Below are positions 48,574 to 58,817 of a DNA stretch of 64,000 nucleotides, piece by piece. This DNA is from Enoplolaimus lenunculus (Eukaryota; Nematoda; Enoplea; Enoplida; Thoracostomopsidae), in contig JASANG010000413.1 of the NCBI GenBank assembly GCA_030248215.1, forward strand, positions 44,461 through 108,460. The letters run 5' to 3'. The notes beneath the pieces were generated by a model. The model was not told where the DNA came from. It saw nothing but the letters and a program-made list of their open reading frames with translations, and did no database searches. Made by a program: the position numbers and the translations under genes. Every line of letters begins with the position of its first letter. Position 1 is the first letter of the stretch.

Positions 48574-51246
48574 CTGTGAATCGTTTTGAAACCTTTGCCT
48601 TGGCCTCTCTGGTAAAATGATAGCCCAGAGACAGCTCTAGTCAACTGGCACTATTGCAAAAATACTATATTTCACACAGTCTAAAAGAACATTACCCCAA
48701 TGCAACACAACGCTTACGTAGTAAGTTGTAAACCCACATTTTATCAGAAGTCTAATGGAAATATTCAGATTTACGATGTTTTACCACTCTATGAAAAACC
48801 CCTAAAATACTCATATACGTACATTAAGTAGATGTCTTATTATTTGACTAACCACATTGCAATGACATCACGATGATAAAACCGCAACATTGTAAAAAAT
48901 TGAATGGATGACAACGAAAAGAAAATTGCATACATATTTTTGCAGCTATCGATTTATACTTACTATAACCCATAATTCGTCCATCAGGTGATTCCGACAC
49001 TTGAAAATATTCCGGCCATTGCGCAAGGTAATGCAAATAAAAATGAATGCCATACTGAAATGTTCATAAGACAGTGATAAATCATATTGTTTTAAAATCG
49101 ACAACCTTTTGCATAGTTACTAGAATATTTTCATAGTTTTCGCTAATTGCGTTTCAACAAAATCCCTTGCCTTACTTTTCCTGTTAGAAATACATATCTT
49201 TTATAACATTATTTGAGACTAAAAGCGAGTACACGAATAAGTTATAAAATATTACATAATTAACACAGGTTCATTTTTAACATCTATCATAAGGACACGG
49301 TAGTATCTCTTATGCTTTAATAAAATTTTTTGATTATTCTTAATGTTCAGATTTTCCTTTCTGTATGCATCATTTGAAAAGTATTTGGTGCATACAATGA
49401 CAGCGACATATGCCTCCATATATAACTAGATGACACCATTTCAGTACTTTCTTAGAAAATGGCGCATGAAACATATATTATAATTTTCATACAAATTGCA
49501 TCAAGGCAATCTTAATGTACAAGTTTGGCTGGCTTTCGTGTATCAGATGTTATATTCAGACTCAACTAATGATGTAGTATTGCTTATGCAACTGCGAAAA
49601 GCACACGTTTTCCAGCGTCGTATTTTGCGAACGTTAACTAACTAATCATTTGAGGAATATTGTTTCTAAGTTGTATATATATTTTTCTGTTATATGTAAG
49701 GTTTGTACATGCGCGTGAAAATTTATTAACACAGGAGTATACATACGTATTAAGTCGTAGCGAAATGTACGATGATGCGAATTGAATATCACCAAAGTGA
49801 TAATAACATAAATATATCGTTGTAAGTACTAGCAATAATTGCAAAAAAAATTAATATTTTTAGCTGTTGGACCATATTCTTTGGAATTAATGTATTGTGC
49901 TAAGTGACTAAAATATCAGAAGCCGATACCAGGTGCAACCGAATTGATAAACGAAGACAGAATAGCTCATAGTTTCGTTGCTATTTGCTATAATTTTGCG
50001 TTAGAGCACGTTTCACTATGAATTATGGGTGCTAGCTATTTGGTTGTTACAAATTGCTTTGTGTAAAATGTAGTGTAGTAACGATACCAAAATTTTTTGC
50101 AGATGCTGATTGCGACTCCAATATTGAAATTTTGCCGATGCACGATGCTTAAAGAAGTGATAGACATAGAATACTTCATTACATTATTATAATGAGAAGA
50201 CTTAATCCTATCCATCAATGATGATTATAATTTTATGAAAGCGGTTCATTTCAATTAATTTTTTCACACATAATAAGCACGAGAGAAATGATTTTCCTCA
50301 AAAAGTGAAATAGACAGCATTCCAACTCACTGCTAAGTGCTAAAAGTATCGACAAAGAATGAACAACTTTTGCATGCCGACGCCGGTACTGACTAAACTT
50401 TGCCCATGCCGAAACCGATGTCTATTAACCGGCACATCTGTAGTAAAATTTCAGATTTTCTGAACCTAAATTATATATTTGCGGGCTTCCGCGCCCACCA
50501 TTCAATAATTTCTTCTTACAACAGTTTTATATTAAATTGTGTTTCTGCTATAATTACATGATTTTTGCGGTCGGAAATGGTACTTCAGCTGCACTATTAG
50601 CTTCTTTGTGTTCATGAAAATAAAGCAGCTTTATGACTATCACAAAAATCGGGCTTCCTGTTTCAAAACATTATAGGTTTTGCTATGAACTTCATACGAA
50701 AACACTTGAAAAATATCGGTTTATGGGGCCCATTTAGTGGTACTATAACTACGTTCAAATATCAGAGTGCGACCGGATATTAATTTTCCAGATACCGCAA
50801 CCGGCTCTGGATAGCGAATTTTTCATCGGAACCGCATATAGCATGTAATCTTTTGCACTGTTTAAACTATTTGAATTGAGTCGCATAATAGTATATTATG
50901 TATGTTTACCGAATTAAAATTAATTGTTAGCTCAAACTTTTCCTTTTTACTAGACCGCATGAAAACTTTAATTTCTTGACTTGCCCAGGAACGCAACCGC
51001 AGCATAATTTTAGAGGCGCTCACCTGTAAGAAGCAATTTTTGAAATGCGGGACCACCGCAAATATTCGGTATCCTGTACGTTTATACCGCATACGGATAT
51101 CAGTTTTTGTAGCATACTAAACCGGATCCAAATATCCGGTTGCACCCTGTTAAATACAATACCTAAAAACATATACGTATACATTAAATTTAAGAAATCA
51201 GCAGACGACAAACAACTTACCGTTTCAGTGAGATGATCCATATTAC
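44460..51246 (-). CDS. NAA20: NAA20, catalytic subunit of N-terminal acetyltransferase NatB (first exon not found)
   Basis: The GNAT enzyme acetylates the N-terminal Met of proteins starting Met-Asp/Glu/Asn/Gln, acting with NAA25 on ribosomes. Exons in reading order: 51222-51246 (MDHLTET), 48964-49054 (YGIHFYLHYLAQWPEYFQVS...), 47552-47681 (MGKAEGRGEDWHGHVTAVSV then APEYRRLGIAEMLMNQLEDM), 46627-46763 (NCYYVDLFVRVSNSVAVKMY then EKLGYVIYRRVLDYYSGDTD) and 44460-44551 (DMRKALSRDPEKKSMIPLKK...VRPDDLYHL, stop). Every junction has GT/AG and the phases fit. RRLGIA is the acetyl-CoA-binding R/QxxGxG/A motif. The exons give about 158 residues against 178 in human, so only about 18 N-terminal residues are missing. 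The introns contain a B-type, an AACCGG and a CCGGATAT MITE. The order of exons and their match to the human protein leave little doubt. Confidence 0.94.
44763..44850. repeat. Family B MITE fragment
   Basis: AGGTACAACCGGAGGTCTACC is followed by GGTAGAATTTTTATCGAAG and GGTAGTGATG, one end of the ACCGGAGG family. It lies within the last intron of NAA20. Confidence 0.5.
46151..46417. repeat. Old family B MITE in the last NAA20 intron
   Basis: The left part has AAACGGAGGTCTGCC and TTGCCGGAGGTTTC. The right end reads CTCCAGTTGCGCCCAGG. The subterminal order matches 33496-33896 and 30687-30928, though it is well diverged. Confidence 0.55.
46971..47287. repeat. AACCGGAATTCCGG-end MITE, second full copy
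   Basis: It begins CAGAGTGCAACCGGATTTCC and ends AAATTGTAATTCCGGACGTG. It shares the order of the 474-813 copy, including CACCTTC-like CTTCCGGTTCCGGTAAATTT, TAAAAATTC, GATACCGAAAAT and CCATGGATTA. It lies in an NAA20 intron. Confidence 0.7.
48533..48574. repeat. (CAA)n microsatellite in an NAA20 intron
   Basis: About 14 uninterrupted CAA units. Confidence 0.95.
50082..50432. repeat. GATACC/GCCGATGC repeat, longer copy
   Basis: One side has GATACCAAAATTTTTTGCAG and CACGATGCTTAAAG, shared with 5157-5240. The other has CATGCCGACGCCGGTACTG and CATGCCGAAACCGATG. Traces of the same words occur at 23.3-23.4 and 37.95 kb. The ends are not secure. Confidence 0.4.
50763..51149. repeat. CCGGATATT-type hAT-like MITE (family C) next to an NAA20 exon
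   Basis: It begins CAGAGTGCGACCGGATATTA and ends AAATATCCGGTTGCACCCTG. The flanks TCAAATAT (50755-50762) and TTAAATAC (51150-51157) form an 8-bp target duplication with two transitions. It is 387 bp, non-coding, and lies only 72 bp from the 25-bp NAA20 exon's donor. Confidence 0.8.
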
Positions 51247-52699
51247 TGAAATGATTATATATATATATACAGTGTAAAGGATTTTTTGCAAACATAACTT
51301 ATTATATCTCTCGAGCAATCCTCAAACTTTCAATTAAATCAACTCAACAACCTCCAACACAAAGTACTGCTACATTCGAAAAACTAAGTTTGAAATAATT
51401 TAAAGTCTTATTATTGACCAAGCTGATATTGAAGAAACTGAATTCATTAAAACAAAATTTTTCAACTAGTGAGTGTATATGTATTGCACGTGTCACATCA
51501 ACTAATTAGGTTACAACTTGAGCTTAAATATGTAATCAGCCTATATGCTCAAACTCACACATTGTTGAAGGTATATATATCGCTGCAAAGAAACGGTCTT
51601 ATGTTTGCCATAGCGTAGTTGTCCGAATTATGCAGTAATAGACTTACGTACGTATCTAAGAGTAAAATGTTATATACCAGTACCTACGTATGCAACAATT
51701 CAAATAAAATAATCTTTACTGCAATCCAATAGAAACTAACTGCAACTCTGAATGATGAGAATTTTCATAAGCGGACCGACGGTAACCATATGTCCACGCT
51801 TATTCATTGAGTACATATTATGCTATTTAATGCACCGCGCTACTCACAACATCGTATGATTATCAACAGCAGGCCAATTTTCTGCAGCGGCTGAAACACC
51901 AATTGTATGTTAATTGGAAACTAACGACCTACAGATCTTTTGGCGGTCAGTCTGTCACTGCGCAACGCAACCAACCTTTCTGTCTTCCTTCCGTGGCCTA
52001 GTATCCAAAGTGTGTACGTGACAAAACTTAACATCTCACGCCGTTGCATTTTTTAACACTTTAACAACGACCCTATCCTACTTTTCAACTTTTTGTAGCG
52101 TTGCGTGCAGTTGCAATATTTGTTTGCCACATGTACTTTTACGGGCATCCAGTTTTTCTTAGGTACAATGAAATAGAAATTGCTTACGATAAAGGCTAAA
52201 TTATGCCTGTCACTCGCACTGGCTTGTGATCCAAATAGTCAGTCATATCTTACTCTTCGAGCGTTTCAGGTTTTTAGTAGTGAATGATTGCAGAGGTGGC
52301 TTAAGTTTTAGGGTATCTCTCGCTGAGAGGAGCTCAAAACTAATATACCTTTCCGGCAACCTAAATTAATTTGGCAAGTAGAAAGCCTTATCGAAAATTT
52401 CGGACTTATCGAAGTTGAACAAATTCCTACCACTGCAATCCAACCATTAATGTTGAAGTATCCTGACAGTCCAAAACCATATGTCGCACACATATTCTCA
52501 ACTTAAGAAAAATGTCGATTTTTTGCCGCAGCCGAATATCAGGTCGCACCCGGGACTGTATGCTGAGGGTAGCATACTACATAGTGCAATGCACTTGCAT
52601 ACACACGGACAAGTATGTCTCGCACGATTACATGCCCCATTTTTCAACCAGGTCGTTCAGTCTAAATAGGAACCGAGAATTCGGACCTTTTTTACTAAG

Positions 52700-52935
52700 C
52701 CGCTGGAAAGCGGGTTACGCGTACGTATGTCGACCAAATTCATGCCTACAACATACCATACAGTACAATGCATCAATCTGTCAGAACTGCATGGTCGGGA
52801 TGACCCTTTCTCCGAATTACTGCGAATATACATGGTTATCCACGTAATTTCTCAGAAACATACGGCCACACCGGGAGCCGAGCATCGTACTTCTCGCTCG
52901 CGAGTCAAGCGCGCTACCCATTACACTACACGGCC
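52700..52935 (-). repeat. tRNA-derived SINE
   Basis: The head at 52935-52864 is tRNA-sized. TAGTGTAATGG fits the Pol III A box, a 7-bp acceptor pairs GGCCGTG with TGTGGCC (with wobbles), the D stem pairs, and CGC sits at the anticodon place. The T arm no longer pairs, so it is not a functional tRNA. The body downstream (TTCGCAGTAATTCGGAGAAA, then TCATCCCGACCATGCAG) recurs, diverged, at 53080-53195 and as a fragment near 55385. That repetition supports a dispersed SINE. Confidence 0.6.
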
Positions 52936-53079
52936 GATATTATAATTTCCTTAAGTATTATATACTATATGTACACGTGTATGTACGTATGTGTCTTACA
53001 CTAGATTCACTATTCATATAAGCATGTTACAAAAGAATTTCCAACATTGCCCCTTCTTTAGGCGGTCGTTGCGGACCGC

Positions 53080-53195
53080 GAATCCACACTTCTCCGAATT
53101 CATGGGCCTGCAATTTACAGCGCCAATCTCGGTGGGACCTCTATATCAGAAATGCACAATCGGGACGACCCCTTTCTCTGACGTACTGCGAATCA
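53080..53195 (-). repeat. SINE body, second copy without head
   Basis: On the minus strand it shares TCGCAGTA, GAGAAAGGGGTCGTCCCGA, TGCATTTCTGA and CATGAATTCGG with the body of 52700-52863. Confidence 0.55.
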
Positions 53196-53202
53196 GGGTA
53201 CG

Positions 53203-53285
53203 ACCGGATATCAATTTACCGGATGCCGAAACCGGATACGGATATTAAATTTTTCCACTGGAACAGGAACCGAATACCGGATGTT
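53203..53285. repeat. Family C MITE fragment
   Basis: It begins CAGGGTACGACCGGATATCA and continues with GATGCCGAAACCGGATACGG and ACCGAATACCGGATG. The other end is missing. Confidence 0.55.
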
Positions 53286-53865
53286 GAGTATGTTAAAATA
53301 ATTTATTTTTTCGTTAATTTTTAGCGAGCTCAAGGTGTTCGTCTGTAATGAAGTTAATTGCTGCTGATAAACTGAAATTATTTAATGCAGAGCACCCAGT
53401 CAATTTGGGGGCACTAGCCAAACTTGGTGGGCACGAACCCCCAATGCCCCAAGGGTTACGCCCGTATATTAATGAGCAGTGATGGGGTCTTTTAGAAAGT
53501 AAAGAGGTTGCTAAATATCGCAGCTTGTTACCAGAGTTAATATTAGCTAAGAACTTATTTGAAGCATCTGACAAATCGACATAAAACATCGCTCATGTCA
53601 ATTATAAGGCTGGTCTACTAAGCATAACCATAAATCAATGCCCAAACTCGTCCTTCCATGAGCGCAACCTACTAGGCCAATATTTCATTTCTTTGGTGAT
53701 ATACGCTAAGAGCAACCCCTTATGAGCTATCACGTTCTTTTCGATATTTTCTGTACTATTAGGATCCGATGCTCGGTGTGACTAGATATAACAGACGTTT
53801 TTGCTGCATGTGTTAACAGTTTCCGTGAAAGAGCTAAACTGGAAGCATACGCAATTTCTATTTAC

Positions 53866-54017
53866 TCAACAGGCGTTTTAATACTCACGATGTTTTTATT
53901 TATGCATTCTTCTTCTTCGATCATAAAATTATTTAGACTTGGGGGTCGGCCTTTACTGAAACCAGAAGACCAAGCGATTTGGTCTCCTTGGGTTATCTTC
54001 CCTCCGGGACGGCGCAT
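53866..54017 (-). CDS. Unidentified short open frame, possible exon
   Basis: From an ATG at 54017 the frame reads MRRPGGKITQGDQIAWSSGF and then SKGRPPSLNNFMIEEEEC, before a stop at about 53866. A splice-donor-like GTGAGT follows codon 43 (exon end about 53889). The residue mix (RPGGK, GRPPSL, EEEE) looks more protein-like than nearby random frames. I do not recognise the family. The frame is also open for about 20 codons upstream of the ATG. It could be an exon of an unknown gene, an old transposase fragment, or chance. Confidence 0.25.
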
Positions 54018-57000
54018 ACATTTCAAAATAGTGCGCCAATAAAACAGATTTGGACAGTATATTTTTGTCAGCGGTTAAACTTGATGTTGCAGAAGCTATA
54101 CTAATTCAATACAGCTTTAAGTCCTATTTTTAGCGAGATAAATTACTCGAATGGGAAGTATATTTGCTCTTTAAAATTCTATATCGATTTAATATTATTA
54201 GGTTGACTTTGGATCAACCACGCGTCCAGTCTCTTCACTTTCATTGGGGTTTCAAACAGCTCTGTAACCTACATGTTACAATAAATACATTTTTGAAGTC
54301 CCTACCGAGGGACTATGTTAAAAGTCAACACTACAGTATGTGGCAAATCAAAATGGCTTTTTATACTTTTTATGGGTTTTTTCTTTTTATAGAATTCCAA
54401 TGACTTGAGAACACAATAATCATTGCGCTAACAAAGTGGTTTATTAACAGAGGTGGGGCTCCGAAGAGAGGTACAATTGTTTACATCTGCGTAAACATTA
54501 TAACGTGGATGACCCTTAAATCACAAGATTTAGTACACCCTTTCTTAAATTTTACGTTATATATTTTAGAATTCAACGTTGAAATACTTGAGAGATAATC
54601 CTGCATTGTTTGTAATAGCTATTTCATTTCAGTCATGTTTCTGAAACACAGCCATTAAAAAGTCATGCATCGGCAACGTTGCCAATGTTTATACCAAAAT
54701 GCCTGTTGAAAACCACTGTCCTGTAGTCAAAGCTTTACAACTTAACTATTAAAGTCTTGACTTAAAGTTGGTATCAGATTATAAGTCATGTTTCTGCAGC
54801 CAGCAAATAAAAACCGTCTACGTAAACTGCACTCATTGAAATTCCACTGCCTGTGCTGGATGCTTAGTGGAAAGAGTCACGTTAGTAACTAGCTCATTTA
54901 CAGATCTAAGTTTTACAGAACGCTAAAATGTGTAGCACCTATCACCAGTTTATTTTAGGGCTTACTTCTTCTAAATTTTGAACCAGCGAATAGTGATTTT
55001 CGAAATTAAGCACTGCATATAATTTGTCCTATTTCTGTGCCTACTCTAAATCCGTAGTTTAAGGAGTTTGTTAGTTTCGATACCTCTTGTAATTTGGTGA
55101 TGCCTGTTGTACGCAGTTCACATTATAGGCCTGGGCCTCACTATCTCATGTGTGTGCAACCTCAAACGCCGATACATAGAAACATAGCTAGTGTTGAGAT
55201 TGATGATAAGGCAAAGACGTCAAGGATAAATAATGGGGTTCAGTTCAAAACAGCCCTTCATATCATTACATACTGTTCAACCTGTCAGAGGACGCCGACT
55301 AAATTTGAAAGACTGCGACCATGATGCCGTTCATGATTGCAAATAATTCAAAAAGTTTACTGTAACTAAAGCAGATATATCTGTCAGAATTGCAAAGTCG
55401 GTGTCAGCTCTGGACTTCGCTATTCGGCCCTATTTGAGGCTAAAATATCCAAAAATTGCAGGTTTTTGACTCATGCAATTCTAAGTGATCTGATTCGGGT
55501 TAGTACGCTCTGGAGTGTTAACACCGAGTTTTGTAGGTTTAATACAAGTAACAGAACAAATAATACGGCAGCGCACACAATATAAACGTCGGCGATGCTA
55601 ATTTGACTCGCGAAATCCGCAATTTAACGAAATTTCGGGATAACTCAAAACTGTGTCAAAACCGGGTGAAAATCCAAATTTTATGTCGAATCCGGGTAGA
55701 AATAGTCCAAATCCAGCGTTTTCAAGGCAATTTCGCCTGAACAGAACCAATAGCAACACTCTGCGCGCAATTATGTCGGTTGCACACGAATTGCACCGGT
55801 TGCTACAGAAAAATACGCAAATTCACGTATACGCTAAGACGTCGCTAAAAACCGCTATTTCTAAGCACAAATTACTATTTTTACTACGATATCGTCCTAG
55901 AGCCGAAATACCGGCTGATATCTATCCGCAAACTTGTAATTTTACCAAAATCCGCGATATTCACAATATTCCAGAATGTCCGCTAAAACACAATGTCCGA
56001 AAACGCACGTAAAAGCTAGCTAAGTTAGAAACATTAATTAGCCGGAAAACTCAGGGGAATTGCTCGTAAAATTGGCAGAAATAAGTTGGGGAATTTTGGG
56101 GAGATTTTTGGGGAATTTAAAGGTTTTGAGTAGGAAAATGGAATGCGCGAGCAAAAATAACCCAGAATATAAGAAATAACGAATATAGGCACAATATAAG
56201 GCGAAATAACGGCACATTCATAAACTACTAAAATCGACTTAACTCAAACAGACACAAAGCGACGGTAATGTCGCATAAAAGCGGGTTTGCAAGCATTAGA
56301 GGCCACGGGAGGACATAAACAGAGCCCGCGGCAATCGAGGGCGGGGGAACTGTGGTTGCAGGGCAACCACAGGACCCCTGCCCGACAACCGGGGGACTCA
56401 TTTTTATGCCGTCCCATGGCATAATGCTGCAAAAGAACGCTAAAACACATATTTTTACATCGAAATAACAGTAAAATACACAAAATTAAGGCGGTTATTT
56501 GGTGTTGAGCGTCATTTTGGAATGTTTTTAAAGCACAACATGGCGATTATTTGCATAAAATGTCTGTATCACTGCCAATAAACTCGTAATTATTCATGTT
56601 TTCAGCTCGTGACGTTGGTGATGGCGCAAAATAAGGTTGGTTTGGCAGGAAAAAATGTCTTTGGCGGTTAAAAATAGAGTTAAAATGCACCAAAAAGTCC
56701 TGAGATTCGGTTAAAATACAGTTTTGTAGACGTAAAAAGCACCAAAAATGACGATTTTAATGTTGAATACCCCATTTTGAAGCCTGACGACCCACATTAG
56801 AGGCCTGAAACCCTGATACCCAATACAGTTTGACAGTTATACTACTATTTGAGCACCTGATGACCCAATTTGAGTCCAAAATACCTGAATAATACCTTGA
56901 ATTCGAGTTGATGGTGCTATAAAAGGCGTAAATTTGCCTGAATACTTTAAGTTTTTAATGTTTTTTCATTTCTTCTGATGTTGTATAACGTAACAGACGG

Positions 57001-57039
57001 CCGTTTGCCTCCGATATAATGCGTCGATACCACAATAAC

Positions 57040-57500
57040 GCGAATAATTGACAAATAAATGCTGTTGAACAATGTAACAAATTGCGAATACAGTAATTAT
57101 AATGCAGTTGAACATACCGAACGTTTGAATACGAGTGTTAATAACACAAGTGACCATAATAAGTGACGAACAATAACGAACCATAATGCTGTTGACCACA
57201 ATACTTGTTGAATACGACAATAAGAACGTTGTTGAACACAATAATTGTTGAATACGACGAATAATATGCTGTTGAACAGACCGAATCGTAACATGACCAG
57301 TAATAAGTGACAAAGAACATACGTTGACATAGTCATTGACAGTAATACAGTACATAATGACGTTGAACATACCATACGCGAACCATAATGACGATAATGA
57401 CGCTGAGAATCATGTGACGATCATAACAATGGCATTGAACATAACATACGACATAATACACGACATAATAACACGACATAACAATATACAAGACGCAATT
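57040..57500. repeat. Degenerate tandem-like field of GTTGAACA / CGACATAATA words
   Basis: Words such as GCTGTTGAACA, GTTGAATACGAC, GAACATACC, AATAAGTGAC and ACGACATAATA recur at irregular 20-60 bp spacing. The open frames crossing this field on either strand are products of the repeats. It is part of the gypsy element's 3' region. Confidence 0.6.
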
Positions 57501-57749
57501 GAACACATTTACACATTATACCCGCGAATACACGAAGCTGACGCTGTGAATCGAACAAAAGCGCAATTTGTTGCTAAAAAACCGACCGAACCGGACCAAA
57601 GGAATGAATTTGAGCTATTGAAAAACGGCGAATTGTCGCCAGCGTGCGAATTTTGACAACAGGATTGAACGACGGTTGGCCCAATTTGAAATTTTGAACA
57701 CCAATTGAATGTTTGATTGACCTGAAACTTACCAATTTGCACGCGAAAA

Positions 57750-58730
57750 CTACCTGAAATAGTGCGGAACGCATATGGTTATAACATACAGTTTATACAA
57801 TACGATACATTGTGTGTGAGCGCTTATGTACTGGGCGTAAATTTGCCCCAAGTTTAGTGTGTTACATACCGCAGGGCGTAAATTTGCCCGACAACCGAAG
57901 TTAAACAAGAATCCAGGGCGTAACTTTGCCCGTCTAGCGCCGTAATAAGTCATAAATCGAGGTGCCGTCACAAATCGAGATTTTTCAAGTCCGTGAATGT
58001 GTAATATGTATGTTAGGGCGTAATTTAACCCATTAGTGAGACAAGTTTTTATTTTGTTATTTGTCATTGTTTGTAGTTGTTGGTTAACAAAATCACCGGG
58101 GAGCTTCTGCCTGGCTTTTTTCCTGAATACGTCGTAATGCATGATCCCTTCGATGTCACTATCGCGATTGTTAGTTCTGAAATTCAGCAATAAGACCTTG
58201 TATGGTTCTAACATATCGGCATGTTTGCCGTTGACAACAAAACGCTGGCGCAATTTTTCTCGACCTAAAAAGTCTGGTATAGGGAATGTTGTGTTTGCGT
58301 ATTGAGCGGGATGATCCACTGGTATGGAAACAAACGAGAATTGGTTGGGCTGGGGTTGCATTTCACCGTTGGGTTGTTGTTCAGCGATGTCAATGACTAC
58401 GTAATAACTCGCACCACTGACAATTACACAAACGCTAACACAAACTGCAATATAGTAATATAGCGCAAACAACATAATAAACACGTTTTTAACAGGGGAT
58501 AAGTACTGGGTTGGTCGAGGTTGACAATGCTTATTTATGCGTCGTATTATCAAACATATGTGTTGTTGTATGCAACTTATAGCCAGAACTAACATTTCCC
58601 GTTTTGTGTGACATGGATTTTGGTTACAAAATGGATGTTTACTGAAAATTTTACTTGCGGTGTCGATGTTATAACCGCTGGTGATTTTGTTTTGAATCAA
58701 ATTAGTTTTAGTATTTCCCATTACATGCAA
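57750..58730 (-). CDS. Small frame downstream of pol in the gypsy element
   Basis: The frame of up to 326 codons begins about 90 bp after pol ends. It has one strong hydrophobic segment (about residues 83-112, VFIMLFALYYYIAVCVSVCV and on), followed by a polar domain of about 130 residues. Its place is that of env or an accessory ORF in gypsy elements, but it is much shorter than a usual env and I see no env signature. The last part crosses the GGGCGTAAATTTGCCC repeats and may not be real protein. Function unknown. Confidence 0.45.
   Translation of the reverse strand: MHVMGNTKTNLIQNKITSGYNIDTASKIFSKHPFCNQNPCHTKREMLVLAISCIQQHICLIIRRINKHCQPRPTQYLSPVKNVFIMLFALYYYIAVCVSVCVIVSGASYYVVIDIAEQQPNGEMQPQPNQFSFVSIPVDHPAQYANTTFPIPDFLGREKLRQRFVVNGKHADMLEPYKVLLLNFRTNNRDSDIEGIMHYDVFRKKARQKLPGDFVNQQLQTMTNNKIKTCLTNGLNYALTYILHIHGLEKSRFVTAPRFMTYYGARRAKLRPGFLFNFGCRANLRPAVCNTLNLGQIYAQYISAHTQCIVLYKLYVITICVPHYFR
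57833..58031. repeat. Four copies of a GGGCGTAAATTTGCCC motif
   Basis: Copies start at 57833, 57874, 57916 and 58016 (the third with one change, the fourth diverged). A fifth, weaker copy lies at about 56924. Each is a short imperfect palindrome with GGGC/GCCC arms. They sit in the 3' part of the gypsy element. Confidence 0.85.
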
Positions 58731-58817
58731 ACTGAATAAACCAAATTGTGTTAGTTGATAGCATGTTATTTTAGCGTTAGCGGAGCAAAAGAATGTAAAA
58801 ATGCTCCGGCCATATAG

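Larger units (their letters stand above)
51247..55500. other. Region right of NAA20, no confirmed gene
   Basis: The missing first exon and promoter of NAA20 should be here, but no frame starting Met and resembling the family's N-terminus was found by eye. Otherwise the region holds a SINE, fragments of family C, and one unidentified open frame (53866-54017). An open frame at 55094-55324 on the plus strand has no motif I recognise. Confidence 0.45.

Noticed and set aside
52864-52935. Functional tRNA-Ala (CGC)
   Set aside because: The acceptor and D stems pair, but the T arm does not and the anticodon stem has a mismatch. A repeated body follows, so a SINE fits better.
55094-55324. 76-codon plus-strand frame as a gene
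   Set aside because: No known motif, no splice support, and it lies next to SINE and retroelement debris.
56966-57375. Cysteine- and valine-rich open frames on the minus strand
   Set aside because: They only translate the degenerate GTTGAACA repeat field in several frames.
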